A stretch of 64,000 nt of DNA, from contig CAWIDG010000017.1 in assembly GCA_963834875.1 (NCBI GenBank), forward strand, positions 6,369 to 70,368. Reading direction: 5' to 3'. Numbering within the stretch: the first letter of the stretch is position 1; each line of letters opens with the position of its first letter. Position numbers and translations under genes: made by a program. Positions 26,159-34,270 of the stretch are shown here, in pieces. The DNA is from DATAGF01 sp963834875 (GTDB lineage: Bacteria; Actinomycetota; Thermoleophilia; Miltoncostaeales; Miltoncostaeaceae). A model generated the notes under the pieces. That model ran no database searches, was not told the origin of the DNA, and was given only the letters and a program-made list of their open reading frames with translations.

Positions 26159-27808
26159 TCATCGGGCCGGGGGACCCGGCGGGAAGCGCCCCTCCCGCAG
26201 CCACTGGCGCAGCTCGACGCGCCGGATCTTGCCGCTGACGGTCTTCGGCAGCTCGTCGACGAAGTGGACCTCCCGCGGGTACTTGTACGGCGCCGTCTCG
26301 CGCCTGCAGTGCTCCTGCAGCTCCCGGGCCAGGTCGTCCGAGGCCGCGGCGCCGGGGGCCAGGGTGACGAAGGCGCAGACGATCTGCGTCCGCTCGGGAT
26401 CGTCGCGCCCGACGACGGCCGCCTCCGCGACGGCCGGGTGCTCCACGAGCGTCGACTCGACCTCGAACGGCCCGATGCGGTAGGCGGCCGACGTGATGAC
26501 GTCGTCGTCGCGCCCCTCGAACCAGAGGTAGCCGTCGGCGTCCCGCGCCGCCCGGTCGCCGGTGTGGTACCAGCCGTCGCTGAAGCGCGCGGCCGTGGCC
26601 TCCTCGTCGCGGTAGTAGCAGTCGAACATGCCGACCGGGCGGGGCTCCGCTCGGATCGCGATGGAGCCGACCTCGCCGTCGCCGGCCGGCGAGCCGTCGT
26701 CCCGCAGGATCTCGACGTCGTAGCCGGGCAACGGCACGCCCATCGAGCCCGGCCGGATGGGCAGCGCCCGGAAGTTCGCCACGGTGATCGTCGTCTCGGT
26801 CTGGCCGTAGCCGTCGTAGATCTCCAGCCCCGTGCCCTCGCGCCAGGCGCGGATGACCTCGGGGTTGAGCGGCTCGCCGGCGCTGGTGCAGTGGCGCAGC
26901 GCGCTCAGGTCGTGGGCGCCGAGGTCGGCCAGCACAAGCATCCGGTAGAGGGTCGGCGGCGCGCAGAAGGAGGTGATCCCGTTGCGCGCGACGACGTCGA
27001 GGATCACCTCGGCCTCGGGCTTGCCGAGCGCGACCTGGACGACGGTCGCGCGCTCGTGCCACTGGCCGAACAGCGAGCCGTAGGCCGCCTTGGCCCACCC
27101 GGTGTCCGAGATCGTCCAGTGGCGGTCGCCCGGCCGCAGGTCGTGCCAGAAGCGCGCCGTCCGGATGTGGCCGAGGGCGTTGGACTGGGGCAGCAGCACC
27201 ATCTTCGGGTGCCCCACCGTGCCGCTGGTGAAGTACAGGAGCATGGGGTCGGTCGACGCCGTCGGGTCGGCCGGGGTGGCGCCGTCGCCCGCCTGCTCCA
27301 GCAGGGCGTCGAGGTCGTGCCAGCCCTCGCGCGGCTCCCCGCCGGCCGCCCAGCGGATCCGGTGGGCGAGCGAGGGGCAGTCGGCGCAGCCCGCGTCGAC
27401 CTTCTCGGCGGCCCCGGCGTCGGCGACCACCGCGACCGCTCCGCCGCGGTCGACGCGGTACGCGATGTCGCGCGGGGTGAGCAGGCCCGGCCCCGGCATG
27501 GGGATGGCGCCGATCCGGATGGCCCCGAGCACGGCGGCGTACCAGGCCGGCACCCGCGGCAGCATCACGAGCAGGCGCTCGCCGGCGGCCACGCCCAGGC
27601 CCGCGAGGGCACGGGCGGCCCGGCGCGACTCGGCCACGAGCTCCGCGACGGTCTGGCTCGCGACCAGCCCGCCCGCGCCGTCGAGCGACACCAGGGCCAC
27701 GGCGTCGGCATCTTCGCCGGCCCACCGGTCGAGCACGTCGACGACCGCGTTGAAGCGCGCCGGGACGTCGATCGAGAAGCCGGCGCGCTCCCGGTCGAGA
27801 TCCGCCAT
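26159..27808 (-). CDS. Acyl-CoA synthetase (ACSM-like, AMP-forming)
   Basis: This 549-residue adenylate-forming ligase would activate a carboxylic acid to its CoA thioester via an acyl-AMP. The P-loop-like YFTSGTVGHPKMV (~205), YDGYGQTETT (~335), WYHTGDRAARDADGYLWFEGRDDDVI (split core A7/A8, ~410-435) and LPKTVSGKIRRVELR with the catalytic C-terminal Lys are all present and complete. Overall similarity by eye is to medium-chain acyl-CoA synthetases. The ATG at 27808 is the first before the conserved region. The SdiA-like beta-propeller gene lies 65 bases upstream on the same strand. Confidence 0.92.
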   Translation of the reverse strand: MADLDRERAGFSIDVPARFNAVVDVLDRWAGEDADAVALVSLDGAGGLVASQTVAELVAESRRAARALAGLGVAAGERLLVMLPRVPAWYAAVLGAIRIGAIPMPGPGLLTPRDIAYRVDRGGAVAVVADAGAAEKVDAGCADCPSLAHRIRWAAGGEPREGWHDLDALLEQAGDGATPADPTASTDPMLLYFTSGTVGHPKMVLLPQSNALGHIRTARFWHDLRPGDRHWTISDTGWAKAAYGSLFGQWHERATVVQVALGKPEAEVILDVVARNGITSFCAPPTLYRMLVLADLGAHDLSALRHCTSAGEPLNPEVIRAWREGTGLEIYDGYGQTETTITVANFRALPIRPGSMGVPLPGYDVEILRDDGSPAGDGEVGSIAIRAEPRPVGMFDCYYRDEEATAARFSDGWYHTGDRAARDADGYLWFEGRDDDVITSAAYRIGPFEVESTLVEHPAVAEAAVVGRDDPERTQIVCAFVTLAPGAAASDDLARELQEHCRRETAPYKYPREVHFVDELPKTVSGKIRRVELRQWLREGRFPPGPPAR

Positions 27809-27873
27809 GCGGGGCGGCGCGTCCCGTCCGGGCGCGGCGGCCCGAGCCGAGCTCGGCCTGGCAGGACCCCCCG

Positions 27874-28753
27874 TCACTCGAGCGGCTCCAGCACGACCAG
27901 GTTGTCCCCGGCGGCGCGCGCGTCGTAGCCCACGAGCACGGCGCCGGGGACGACGCACAGCGCCTCCGGCCGGCGCTTGCCCTCGCCCTTGAGGTCGGGC
28001 ACCCGCCAGTCGTCCTCGACCTCGGCGTCGTGCGCGGCGGGGTCGAGCCCTGCCGCGACGCGGGCGATGCGGCGGGAGCGGGAGCTCACGAGCAGGATCC
28101 GGCCCTCCTCGTCGAGCGCGAGGTCGTTGGCGCTCTCGATGCGCTTCGCAGATCCGGGCGTGCAGCTGCCACCAGGCCAGGACCTCGTAGCGGACGGTGC
28201 CCCCGCGCCGCCGAGCGCCGAGGGCGAGCTCGTCCCGCGGCCCGAGCAGGGACCCGGGCGCGATGCCGAGGGGGGAGTCGCCGGGCGGGCCGAACTCGAT
28301 CAGGCAGACCGGCTCCTTCTGCTTGGCGACGAGCAGGTGCCCGCGCTGCATGAGCAGCAAGCCCTCCCCGCGGGCGTTCTCGTCCTCCGCCCAGTCTCGG
28401 CCGAAGTCCGGTTGGTCGCGGGCCACGGCGAGCTCGATGGCGGCCTCCAGGCGGGCCAGGCCGGGGGCGAGGACGATGACGCGGCACTGCCCCTCCTGCA
28501 GGATCAGCACCAGCCCGGCGCCGTCGCACGCCAGGCCCTCGAAGCCGGACGCGCCCGGGCCGTCAACGAGGGGCCGCAGATCGTGCCGGGCCTCCTCGCC
28601 GAGGGCGGCCCCGTCCCCGAGCGGGATCGCGAGGAGGTCGTGCTCGCCGTCGCCGACGCACAGCAGCTCGCGGGCGCCGCCCGCCTCGCGCACCGCGAAG
28701 GCGGAGAGCTCGCTCAGCCCGAGGGCCGCCCGGGAGACGACGCGCAGTGACAT
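27874..28753 (-). CDS. SdiA-regulated/phytase-esterase-like predicted beta-propeller protein (frame break near 28150)
   Basis: This ~292-residue protein has propeller-like repeated strands (GEHDLLAIPLG, GLLLMQRGHLLVAKQKEP, IESANDLALDEEGRILLVSSRSRRIARV, LCVVPGAVLVGYDARA). It resembles SdiA-regulated or esterase-like-phytase domain proteins, but the match is weak. The 3' third is in another frame. The break near 28150 joins WWQLHA.. to SAKRIESANDLALDEEG. Its ATG lies 16 bases past the DUF2235 gene stop, so the two are probably co-transcribed. No signal peptide is seen. Confidence 0.6.
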
Positions 28754-28768
28754 CCGCCGCTCCCCCGC

Positions 28769-29894
28769 CTACTGGTCCGGGAGGCCGGGGGTCGTCCGGA
28801 CGTCCCGGATCTCCCCGCCCCCGTCGAGGAACGTCCGCAGCCGCTCCGACCCGTATCCGTCGAGGTCGATGCGGTCGCGCGCGCTGGAGGCGATCGCCTG
28901 GCCGTAGGCGACCTCCTCCCGGCCGGCGGCCCGCTCGCGGCCCGGGCTGCGCCGGTACGAGCGCAGCCACCGGTAGATCCCCCTGCGCGAGTCGTGCGCG
29001 AGCCCGCCGGCGCTCGGGGCGACGTAGCGCCCGGCGGCGCGCTCGTCCGCGGCGGCGCCGGGGTCGTCGGGCCGGCGGCCGGAGAAATGGCCCTGCCGGA
29101 ACTCCAGCCCGGCGCGGGCCGCTCGGTCGAACGAGCCAGAGCAGGGGGATCTCCGCGAGCGCGCAGTCGTCGTACCCGCCGCCGACGTCGGAGTGGACGC
29201 CCGCGAACCAGACCTGCTCGAGCACCTGGTCGCGCGCCTCGTCCTGACGGTTCCAGAGGCTCGGCACGAACGGCCCGCGGGTCTCGTCGATCGCGAGCGC
29301 CTGGTACGCGAGGTCGACCATCGTGCTCAGGTCCGTGTCGTGGAACTCCCAGCGGCGATTGAGCACGTTGGCCCAGCCGGGCCCGAGCACCGGGATCCCC
29401 AGGGCGCCGACCGTGTCCCAGACGCCGATGAAGTGGATGCGCGGCTCGTGGGAGAAGGAGCGCCGGAAGAGGGTCGCCCGGGTGCCGCGCGGGTGGGACG
29501 TCGGGTCGCGTCCGCGGTAGATCGCGTAGGCGTCGCCCAGCCGGCTCGCGTGCTCGCGCCGCAGGATCCCGCTGTTGCGGACCATCCCGGCGGTGCTGCG
29601 CGCGGTGAACGCGCCGCGGCTGAAGCCGAAGAAGTAGAGCTCGTCGCCCGGCTCGTAGTTCTCGACGAGGAACCGGTAGCACTCGCGGACGTGCTTCGAC
29701 AGCCCGAACCCGAAGGCCCCGCCCCGCAGCCGCTCGCCGGGGCTCGTGCCGAGCCCGGCGTTGTAGAAGACCCTCTGCGGGACACCCGACGAGTCCCGGT
29801 CGGCCAGGGCGAGCGCGACCTTGACGACGTTCGTCGGCGACACCTGGTCCGGGATGTTCCAGGTGCCGTCGCAGCAGACGACGATCCGCTTCAC
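28769..29894 (-). CDS. DUF2235 alpha/beta hydrolase (frame break near 29135)
   Basis: This ~374-residue protein of the DUF2235 family (relatives include Tle1-type phospholipase effectors) starts KRIVVCCDGTWNIPDQ. The nucleophile elbow is YFFGFSRGAFTAR (GxSxG, ~90-102), and the catalytic Asp/His regions FIGVWDTVGALG and WFAGVHSDVGGGYDD follow. After a one-base correction near 29135 the frame continues (GLEFRQGHFSGRRPDDPG) to a TAG at 28769. No secretion-system genes are nearby, so a housekeeping lipase-like or intracellular role is as likely as effector function. Confidence 0.82.
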
Positions 29895-30004
29895 GCCGCA
29901 AGCCCCCCGGGGTCGCTCCGGGCGAGGCTATTCCATCGCCGCCGTCCGGCGGCGGATCTTCGGCTGCACGACCGGCGCGCCGACCCTCGGCCGGAGGTGA
30001 GGCG

Positions 30005-30010
30005 TAGTCT
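30005..30010 (+). promoter_or_regulatory. -10 box TAGTCT, probable leaderless promoter
   Basis: TAGTCT ends six bases before the ATG at 30017 of the tandem universal stress protein. There is no room for a Shine-Dalgarno sequence between them. Confidence 0.5.
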
Positions 30011-30016
30011 CCGCGC

Positions 30017-30869
30017 ATGATCGTCTGCGGCGTCAACCTCTCCGACGCGGCCGCGCCGGCCATCGGGGTCGCACGCCGCCTCGCCGCCGGCCTCGACACC
30101 GGCCTCCTCATCGCCCATGCGGTCGATGGGCCCGGCGACCAGGCCGACCGGCTGGCCGCCCTCCGCGACCAGGCCGGCGCCGGGGAGGCCGAGGTGCGCC
30201 TGCTGCCCCCGGGCCCGGCAGCGGACGCGCTGATGGCCGCCGCGGTCGAACGAGGGCGCCGAGTTGCTCGTCGTGGGCTCGCGGGGGCACGCGGCACTGC
30301 GCTCGGGGCTGCTCGGCAGCGTGACGCGGGAGCTCGCCGCCCGCAGCCCGATCCCGGTGGTCGTCGTTCCGCCCCACTACGCCGGTGGGAGTGACGGTGA
30401 CGGCGAGGGGGCGACGGTCGTCTGCGGCGTCGACGGATCAGGCCACGCCGTGGCCGCGGCGCGGATCGCCGGCGGGCTTGCGCGCGCCCTCGGCGGACGG
30501 GTCGTGATCGCCCACGCCCTCAAGGACCTGCGGGCGACGATCGCCTACCTGGGCGCGCGCTCCACCCAGCCCCCGCTCACTGGCCAGCCCGATGCCCGGG
30601 AGGCCGACGCCGTGCAGATCGTCGAGGAGGCCCTCGGCGCGGCCGGCGACGGCGCGACCGGCGTCGTGGAGCCCGGCGCGCCGTGGGACGCCCTCCAGGC
30701 CGTCGCCGACCGGGAGGGCGCGCGGATGCTCGCGATCGCCGCGCGCGGACAGAGCGCGGCGCGCGCGGCGCTGTTCGGCTCGGTCGCGACCCGCCTCGCC
30801 GAGGAGGCGACCCGGCCCATCCTCGTCGTCCCCGAGCCGGCGGAGGGCGCCCCGCTCTCGCGGCCCTAG
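30017..30869 (+). CDS. Tandem universal stress protein (frame break near 30250)
   Basis: This ~283-residue protein has two UspA domains. Domain 1 starts MIVCGVNLSDAAAPAIGVA and carries the ATP-binding signature G-S-R-G-H-x9-G-S-V-T. Domain 2 starts TVVCGVDGSGHAVAAARIA and ends ARGQSAARAALFGSVATRLAEEATRPILVVP. One extra base near 30250 separates AAAVE from EGAELLVVGSRGH. Such proteins bind ATP and support stress survival. It is preceded by a leaderless-type -10 box and is a single gene. Confidence 0.88.
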
Positions 30870-30908
30870 CGGCGAGGGGACGGAGCGGCTGACCCCCGAG
30901 GTCGACCG

Positions 30909-31193
30909 CTAGCGAAGCTCGTCGCGCAGGTCCGGACCGCCGATCCGGCCGTCCGAGTGGATCGACCCGAAGCGGGCCTGGCCGCCGCGCCAATGGATCT
31001 CGCGGACGACGCCCATCACCAGCTCTGCCCGCTCGTCGTGCTCCATCTCCTCGAGCTGGCGCACCTGGTCGGCCGAGGCGCTCACGTCCCCGGCCTCGGC
31101 CAGCGCCCGCAGCGGGTCGCCGATGAGGGCCTCGCGGAACGCCGGGTCGGCGACCGCCCGGGCCCAGAGGGGGACGCCCTCCGACGGCTCCAT
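30909..31193 (-). CDS. Small protein with NHLP/Os1348-like leader pattern
   Basis: This 94-residue protein has a first half, WARAVADPAFREALIGDPLRALAEAG, that resembles nitrile-hydratase-leader-like (NHLP/Os1348-type) peptides, whose pattern is D-P-x-F-R-x-A-L-x-x-D-P-x-x-A-L-x-x-x-G. The second half, VREIHWRGGQARFGSIHSDGRIGGPDL, is Gly/Arg/His-rich with no Cys. If it were a RiPP precursor, maturation enzymes would be expected nearby and none is seen. It may instead be a free-standing small protein using the same helical fold. It converges with the USP gene. Confidence 0.55.
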   Translation of the reverse strand: MEPSEGVPLWARAVADPAFREALIGDPLRALAEAGDVSASADQVRQLEEMEHDERAELVMGVVREIHWRGGQARFGSIHSDGRIGGPDLRDELR

Positions 31194-31214
31194 GCCGGCA
31201 TCATCGCACGGGGC

Positions 31215-32327
31215 TCACGGCGCGGCCACGAGGCGCACCTCGCGGCCGTCCGCGCCGGCCGCGACCAGGCGCATGAGCCTCCGGCCCTCCGCGGCGACCG
31301 AGGCGGCGGCCCGCTTCGGGATGCCGGTGTGCGTGACGACCAGCGTCGCCGCCCCCGAGCCGCGGTCGCCCTCGAGGCGCCAGAGCGCGCGCACGACGCC
31401 GTCCACCAGCACCGAGCCGGACCCGATCCCCGCGGCGGCCGACAGCCGGGCCCGGTCGGCGTCCGCGACGACGCGGCTGCGGTCGGCGTGCGACAGCAGG
31501 ACGTTGTCGTACTCCGGGAGGAAGCGCACCGGCGCCGGCGTGCCCGGGTCGGGCCGCGGCGCGTCGGGCAGGTCGAAGAGCTCGCGCCCGCGCTCGTCGC
31601 GGAAGGTCCGCAGCCGCGGGCGCAGGCGCTCCAGGACGGCCCGCATGCCCGGCAGGCGCGACCACGCGGCGGCGTCGGCGGGCGCCGCCGGCCCGAAGGC
31701 CGCGAGGTAGCGCAGCACGGCGTCGTCGATCGACGGCTCAGGCGGCGGCGGGCGGCCCAGCCACGACTCGGCGGTCGCGAGCGTGACCTGCGCCGTGCGC
31801 CCCCAGACGCCACGCGGCGGGACCTGTACGAGCGGCAGGAGGCACCGGCATGCATAGGCGAGGGCGGCGGCGTCGTGCTCCGGGAAGCCCTCGCGCATGA
31901 TCGCCCGCAGCTCTCGCGTGCTGCGCGGCTCGGCGAGCGCCTCGCGCGCGGCCCGCATCACGGGCGCCAGGTCGACGCCGGCCAGCAGCGGCGCGTAGGC
32001 CGGGTGGCGCGAGAGCTCCGCGTCGAGCACCGGCTGCATCAGCGCGCGCAGCGCGAGGCAGTCCTCGGCGCTCACGAGGTGGATGGTGCCCCGCATCGCG
32101 GCGATTCGGACGGCGCGCCGCTGCTCGAGCAGGGCCGCCAGCGCCTCGGAGCGGAAGCCCGACAGTCGCGACCACAGCGCGGTGTAGGGGTCGAGCGGCT
32201 CCTGAGCCTGGAGCCCGACCAGGCGCTCGACGGCCTCGAGGGGCGGCACGTCGGCGCGCTCCAGCAGGAGCTGACGCGCGAGGAGGGCGCGGTTGAGGGC
32301 CCTCGGGCTGAGCGTCTCGGCCGCCAC
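31215..32327 (-). CDS. Winged-helix DNA-binding domain protein (HTH_42/AlkX-like)
   Basis: This 370-residue protein of the PF06224 winged-helix family starts LSPRALNRALLARQLLLER. It continues through VGLQAQEPLDPYTALWSRL and AMRGTIHLVSAEDCLALR to the C-terminal RFLPEYDNVLLSHADRSRVV. Family members include the E. coli YcaQ interstrand-crosslink glycosylase, whose fold is three tandem winged helices, so a DNA repair role is possible. The catalytic QxQ-type residues would correspond to GLQAQEP, which is present here. The GTG at 32327 is the first usable start. Confidence 0.8.
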   Translation of the reverse strand: MAAETLSPRALNRALLARQLLLERADVPPLEAVERLVGLQAQEPLDPYTALWSRLSGFRSEALAALLEQRRAVRIAAMRGTIHLVSAEDCLALRALMQPVLDAELSRHPAYAPLLAGVDLAPVMRAAREALAEPRSTRELRAIMREGFPEHDAAALAYACRCLLPLVQVPPRGVWGRTAQVTLATAESWLGRPPPPEPSIDDAVLRYLAAFGPAAPADAAAWSRLPGMRAVLERLRPRLRTFRDERGRELFDLPDAPRPDPGTPAPVRFLPEYDNVLLSHADRSRVVADADRARLSAAAGIGSGSVLVDGVVRALWRLEGDRGSGAATLVVTHTGIPKRAAASVAAEGRRLMRLVAAGADGREVRLVAAP

Positions 32328-32353
32328 GAGGGCCCAGGGATATCACCGCGGGG

Positions 32354-32635
32354 TCAGCTCGGGGTCGTCGACGAGCCCTGGCCGTCACCGCCCTGCCGCG
32401 ACCCGCCGGGGCAGTCGCCCCGGTCCGGCGCCTGCTGCTCGGGCGTCGTCGTCCCGTCCTGCACGAACGTCGTCGCGGCGCCGCCGGACGACGAGCCCTG
32501 CGACGCGCCCCCGTCGGCGAAGGCGCCCGTGGCCGCCAGGCCGAGCGCGCCGAGGCCGAGCGCGAGGGTCGCGCCGGCCACGGCGAGCCGCGTGCCTCGG
32601 CGGCGCCCGGCGGGCCGGTCCGTCTCGTCGGTCAT
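32354..32635 (-). CDS. Small secreted or membrane-anchored Ser/Gly/Thr-rich protein
   Basis: This 93-residue protein has a basic start (TDETDRPAGRRRGTRL), one hydrophobic segment (~17-40, AVAGATLALGLGALGLAATGAF) and a low-complexity Ser/Gly/Gln/Thr tail with one Cys. The ATG at 32635 is preferred over the one at 32641 because AGGAGG lies six bases before it. No family is recognised. The tail suggests an extracytoplasmic, disordered region. Confidence 0.55.
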   Translation of the reverse strand: MTDETDRPAGRRRGTRLAVAGATLALGLGALGLAATGAFADGGASQGSSSGGAATTFVQDGTTTPEQQAPDRGDCPGGSRQGGDGQGSSTTPS

Positions 32636-32788
32636 CTCCATCCTCCTGGGTCGTTGCCGGTCCCGCCCATCTCGACAGGCCGACCTCAGGAGAGGGTGAA
32701 GGCCGCCTCAGGATCCGGTGAGACCGGGACGGGCGCGAGCCGTGCGCGCGGCGCCGGCGGCCGACGGGCGGCCTAAGCTGGAGGCCTG

Positions 32789-33286
32789 ATGGGGGCGGTT
32801 CCTGCAGCGGCCGTCCGCGGCGACGACCTCCCAGCCCTTCTGCAGCGGCTGCCCGGGGCTCGACGCGATGTGTCTGGTGGCGCTCGCCGGACCTGTGGGA
32901 TGATCGGGCTCCGTTCCACCCCGGCCGCGGGAGCGGACGTGTCGGACACCTTCCACAACGTCGAGGTGGAACTCATGGAGCCGCCCCGCTGGGGCGTCGT
33001 GCTGTCGGGCGATCTGGACCTGGCGGATGCCGAGGCCGTCCACCGCCTGCTGGCGAGGCTCGCCCGCGACGCGGCCCCGGGCGCGGTGCTCGTCGACCTG
33101 CGCGAGCTGGAGTTCATCGACTCCCACGGCGTCCGGGCCCTCTTCCGCGCCCGCGACGACGCCGAGCGGGCCGGAAGCCGGATTACGCTCTGCGCGGGCG
33201 ACGGGGCGGTCCGCCGCACGCTCGACCTCGTGGACACCGACGGCGCGTTCGACGTCGTCGCCGAGCCGCCCGACCACTCCGGGTGA
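32789..33286 (+). CDS. STAS-domain anti-anti-sigma-factor-like protein
   Basis: This 165-residue protein has a C-terminal ~100-residue STAS domain: WGVVLSGDLDLADAEAVHRLL, VLVDLRELEFIDSHGVRALFRA (the Ser of IDSHG is the usual phosphorylation site), and ITLCAGDGAVRRTLDLVD. Such proteins release sigma factors by binding anti-sigma kinases, but no kinase gene is adjacent. The ATG at 32789 has both GGAGG four bases upstream and a TAAGCT box. An internal GTG at 32939 would give the bare STAS domain, so the ~50-residue N-terminal extension is uncertain. Confidence 0.8.
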   Translation: MGAVPAAAVRGDDLPALLQRLPGARRDVSGGARRTCGMIGLRSTPAAGADVSDTFHNVEVELMEPPRWGVVLSGDLDLADAEAVHRLLARLARDAAPGAVLVDLRELEFIDSHGVRALFRARDDAERAGSRITLCAGDGAVRRTLDLVDTDGAFDVVAEPPDHSG

Positions 33287-33296
33287 GAGGGGCCCG

Positions 33297-33689
33297 CTAC
33301 CAGTAGCGCGTGAGCGCCGGCTCGGCGCCGCACGCGCAGCGGCCGTCCGGCGCCGGCCGCACCATGCGGCCGCAGGCGGCGCAGCGCGCCCAGAGGCCGT
33401 TCAGGCGGTGCGGCTCCCAGACGCCGGTCTGGCCGCCCGCGGCGAGGCCGCCGGGGTCCGGGGCGAAGAACGCCCGCATGGCCTCGCCGTGGGCGGGGCT
33501 CTCTGAGAGCCGGGCGACGTCGTCGGGGCCGTCCCACGCGGTGATCGTGAACATCCGGTTGTCGACCACCACGCCCACCCAGCTGATGAACCCCTGGGTC
33601 CCCATCAGGTCGGAGATCACCTCCCGGGTTCGGGAGCGGACCTCCTGAATCTCCTCCGGCGAGCGCGCCTCGAGCACCGTCAGGCTCAT
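33297..33689 (-). CDS. ABM-like domain fused to a C-terminal zinc ribbon
   Basis: This 130-residue protein has an N-terminal ~75-residue ferredoxin-like monooxygenase-type domain (SLTVLEARSPEEIQEVRSRT, MFTITAWDGPDDVARLSESP, HGEAMRAFFAP). It is followed by a short C-terminal zinc ribbon with C-A-A-C-G and C-A-C-G cysteine pairs (~103-121). The fusion suggests protein or nucleic-acid contact rather than simple small-molecule oxidation. It lies 30 bases downstream of the SnoaL-like gene on the same strand and is probably co-transcribed. Confidence 0.7.
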   Translation of the reverse strand: MSLTVLEARSPEEIQEVRSRTREVISDLMGTQGFISWVGVVVDNRMFTITAWDGPDDVARLSESPAHGEAMRAFFAPDPGGLAAGGQTGVWEPHRLNGLWARCAACGRMVRPAPDGRCACGAEPALTRYW

Positions 33690-33719
33690 CGCGCCGGGCT
33701 CGCGGCCATCGGTCGAGAC

Positions 33720-34172
33720 TTAGGTGCTCGTGCCGAAGACGAAGGGCCCGATCCGGTCGGGCTGCACCACCACCTGGAGCCCGAGCTGGCGCGGCACGAC
33801 CGCGGTGTCGAAGTGGCCGACCACCGATCGGACCCGGTCGCCCTCGACGGTGATCACGTCGGCGCCCGGCAGCCGGACCTCGCGCCCCGACGGAGGCAGC
33901 CCCTGGTAGGGGCCGGCGTTGGTGCCGGTCATCAGCCACTGGGCGGCGACCGACCCGTCGGGGCGGACGCCCGAGCTCTCGATCTCGAAGGCGAGGTCGG
34001 GGAACCCGGCGAAGAGGCCGCCGGCGTACTGAGCGGTCGCCTCCGCGCCGATCCCGTCCGGGACGTTCGGGTCGGTGTAGGTGCCCCCCTCCGCGAAGAC
34101 GGCCGCGATCGCCTCCGGGTCGCGGCGGTTCCAGGCCTCGAAGTAGCGCTCGGCCACGGCGGACGCGTCCAT
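33720..34172 (-). CDS. SnoaL-like ester-cyclase-type protein
   Basis: This 150-residue NTF2-fold protein of the SnoaL/ester cyclase type has VAERYFEAWNRRDPEAIAAVFAE at the start, the central YTDPNVPDGIGAEAT, and WLMTGTNAGPYQGLPPSGREV, which is the usual pocket loop. The ATG at 34172 has GGGAGGTGAG upstream. Members range from polyketide cyclases to uncharacterised proteins, so no substrate is assigned. It is paired with the ABM-zinc-ribbon gene. Confidence 0.8.
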   Translation of the reverse strand: MDASAVAERYFEAWNRRDPEAIAAVFAEGGTYTDPNVPDGIGAEATAQYAGGLFAGFPDLAFEIESSGVRPDGSVAAQWLMTGTNAGPYQGLPPSGREVRLPGADVITVEGDRVRSVVGHFDTAVVPRQLGLQVVVQPDRIGPFVFGTST

Positions 34173-34270
34173 CGCTCACCTCCCGGCCGGAGCTTAGAGT
34201 CGTTGCGAGTGCCGTTTCAATCGCGTGCCTGTGCTCGCCGCGGGGCCCGGCCGCGGTGGAGGATGACGGG

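Noticed and set aside
28769..29894. DUF2235 protein as a type VI secretion effector
   Set aside because: The family includes Tle1 effectors, but no VgrG, PAAR, immunity or secretion genes are nearby and this looks like an actinobacterial chromosome, so only the family is called.
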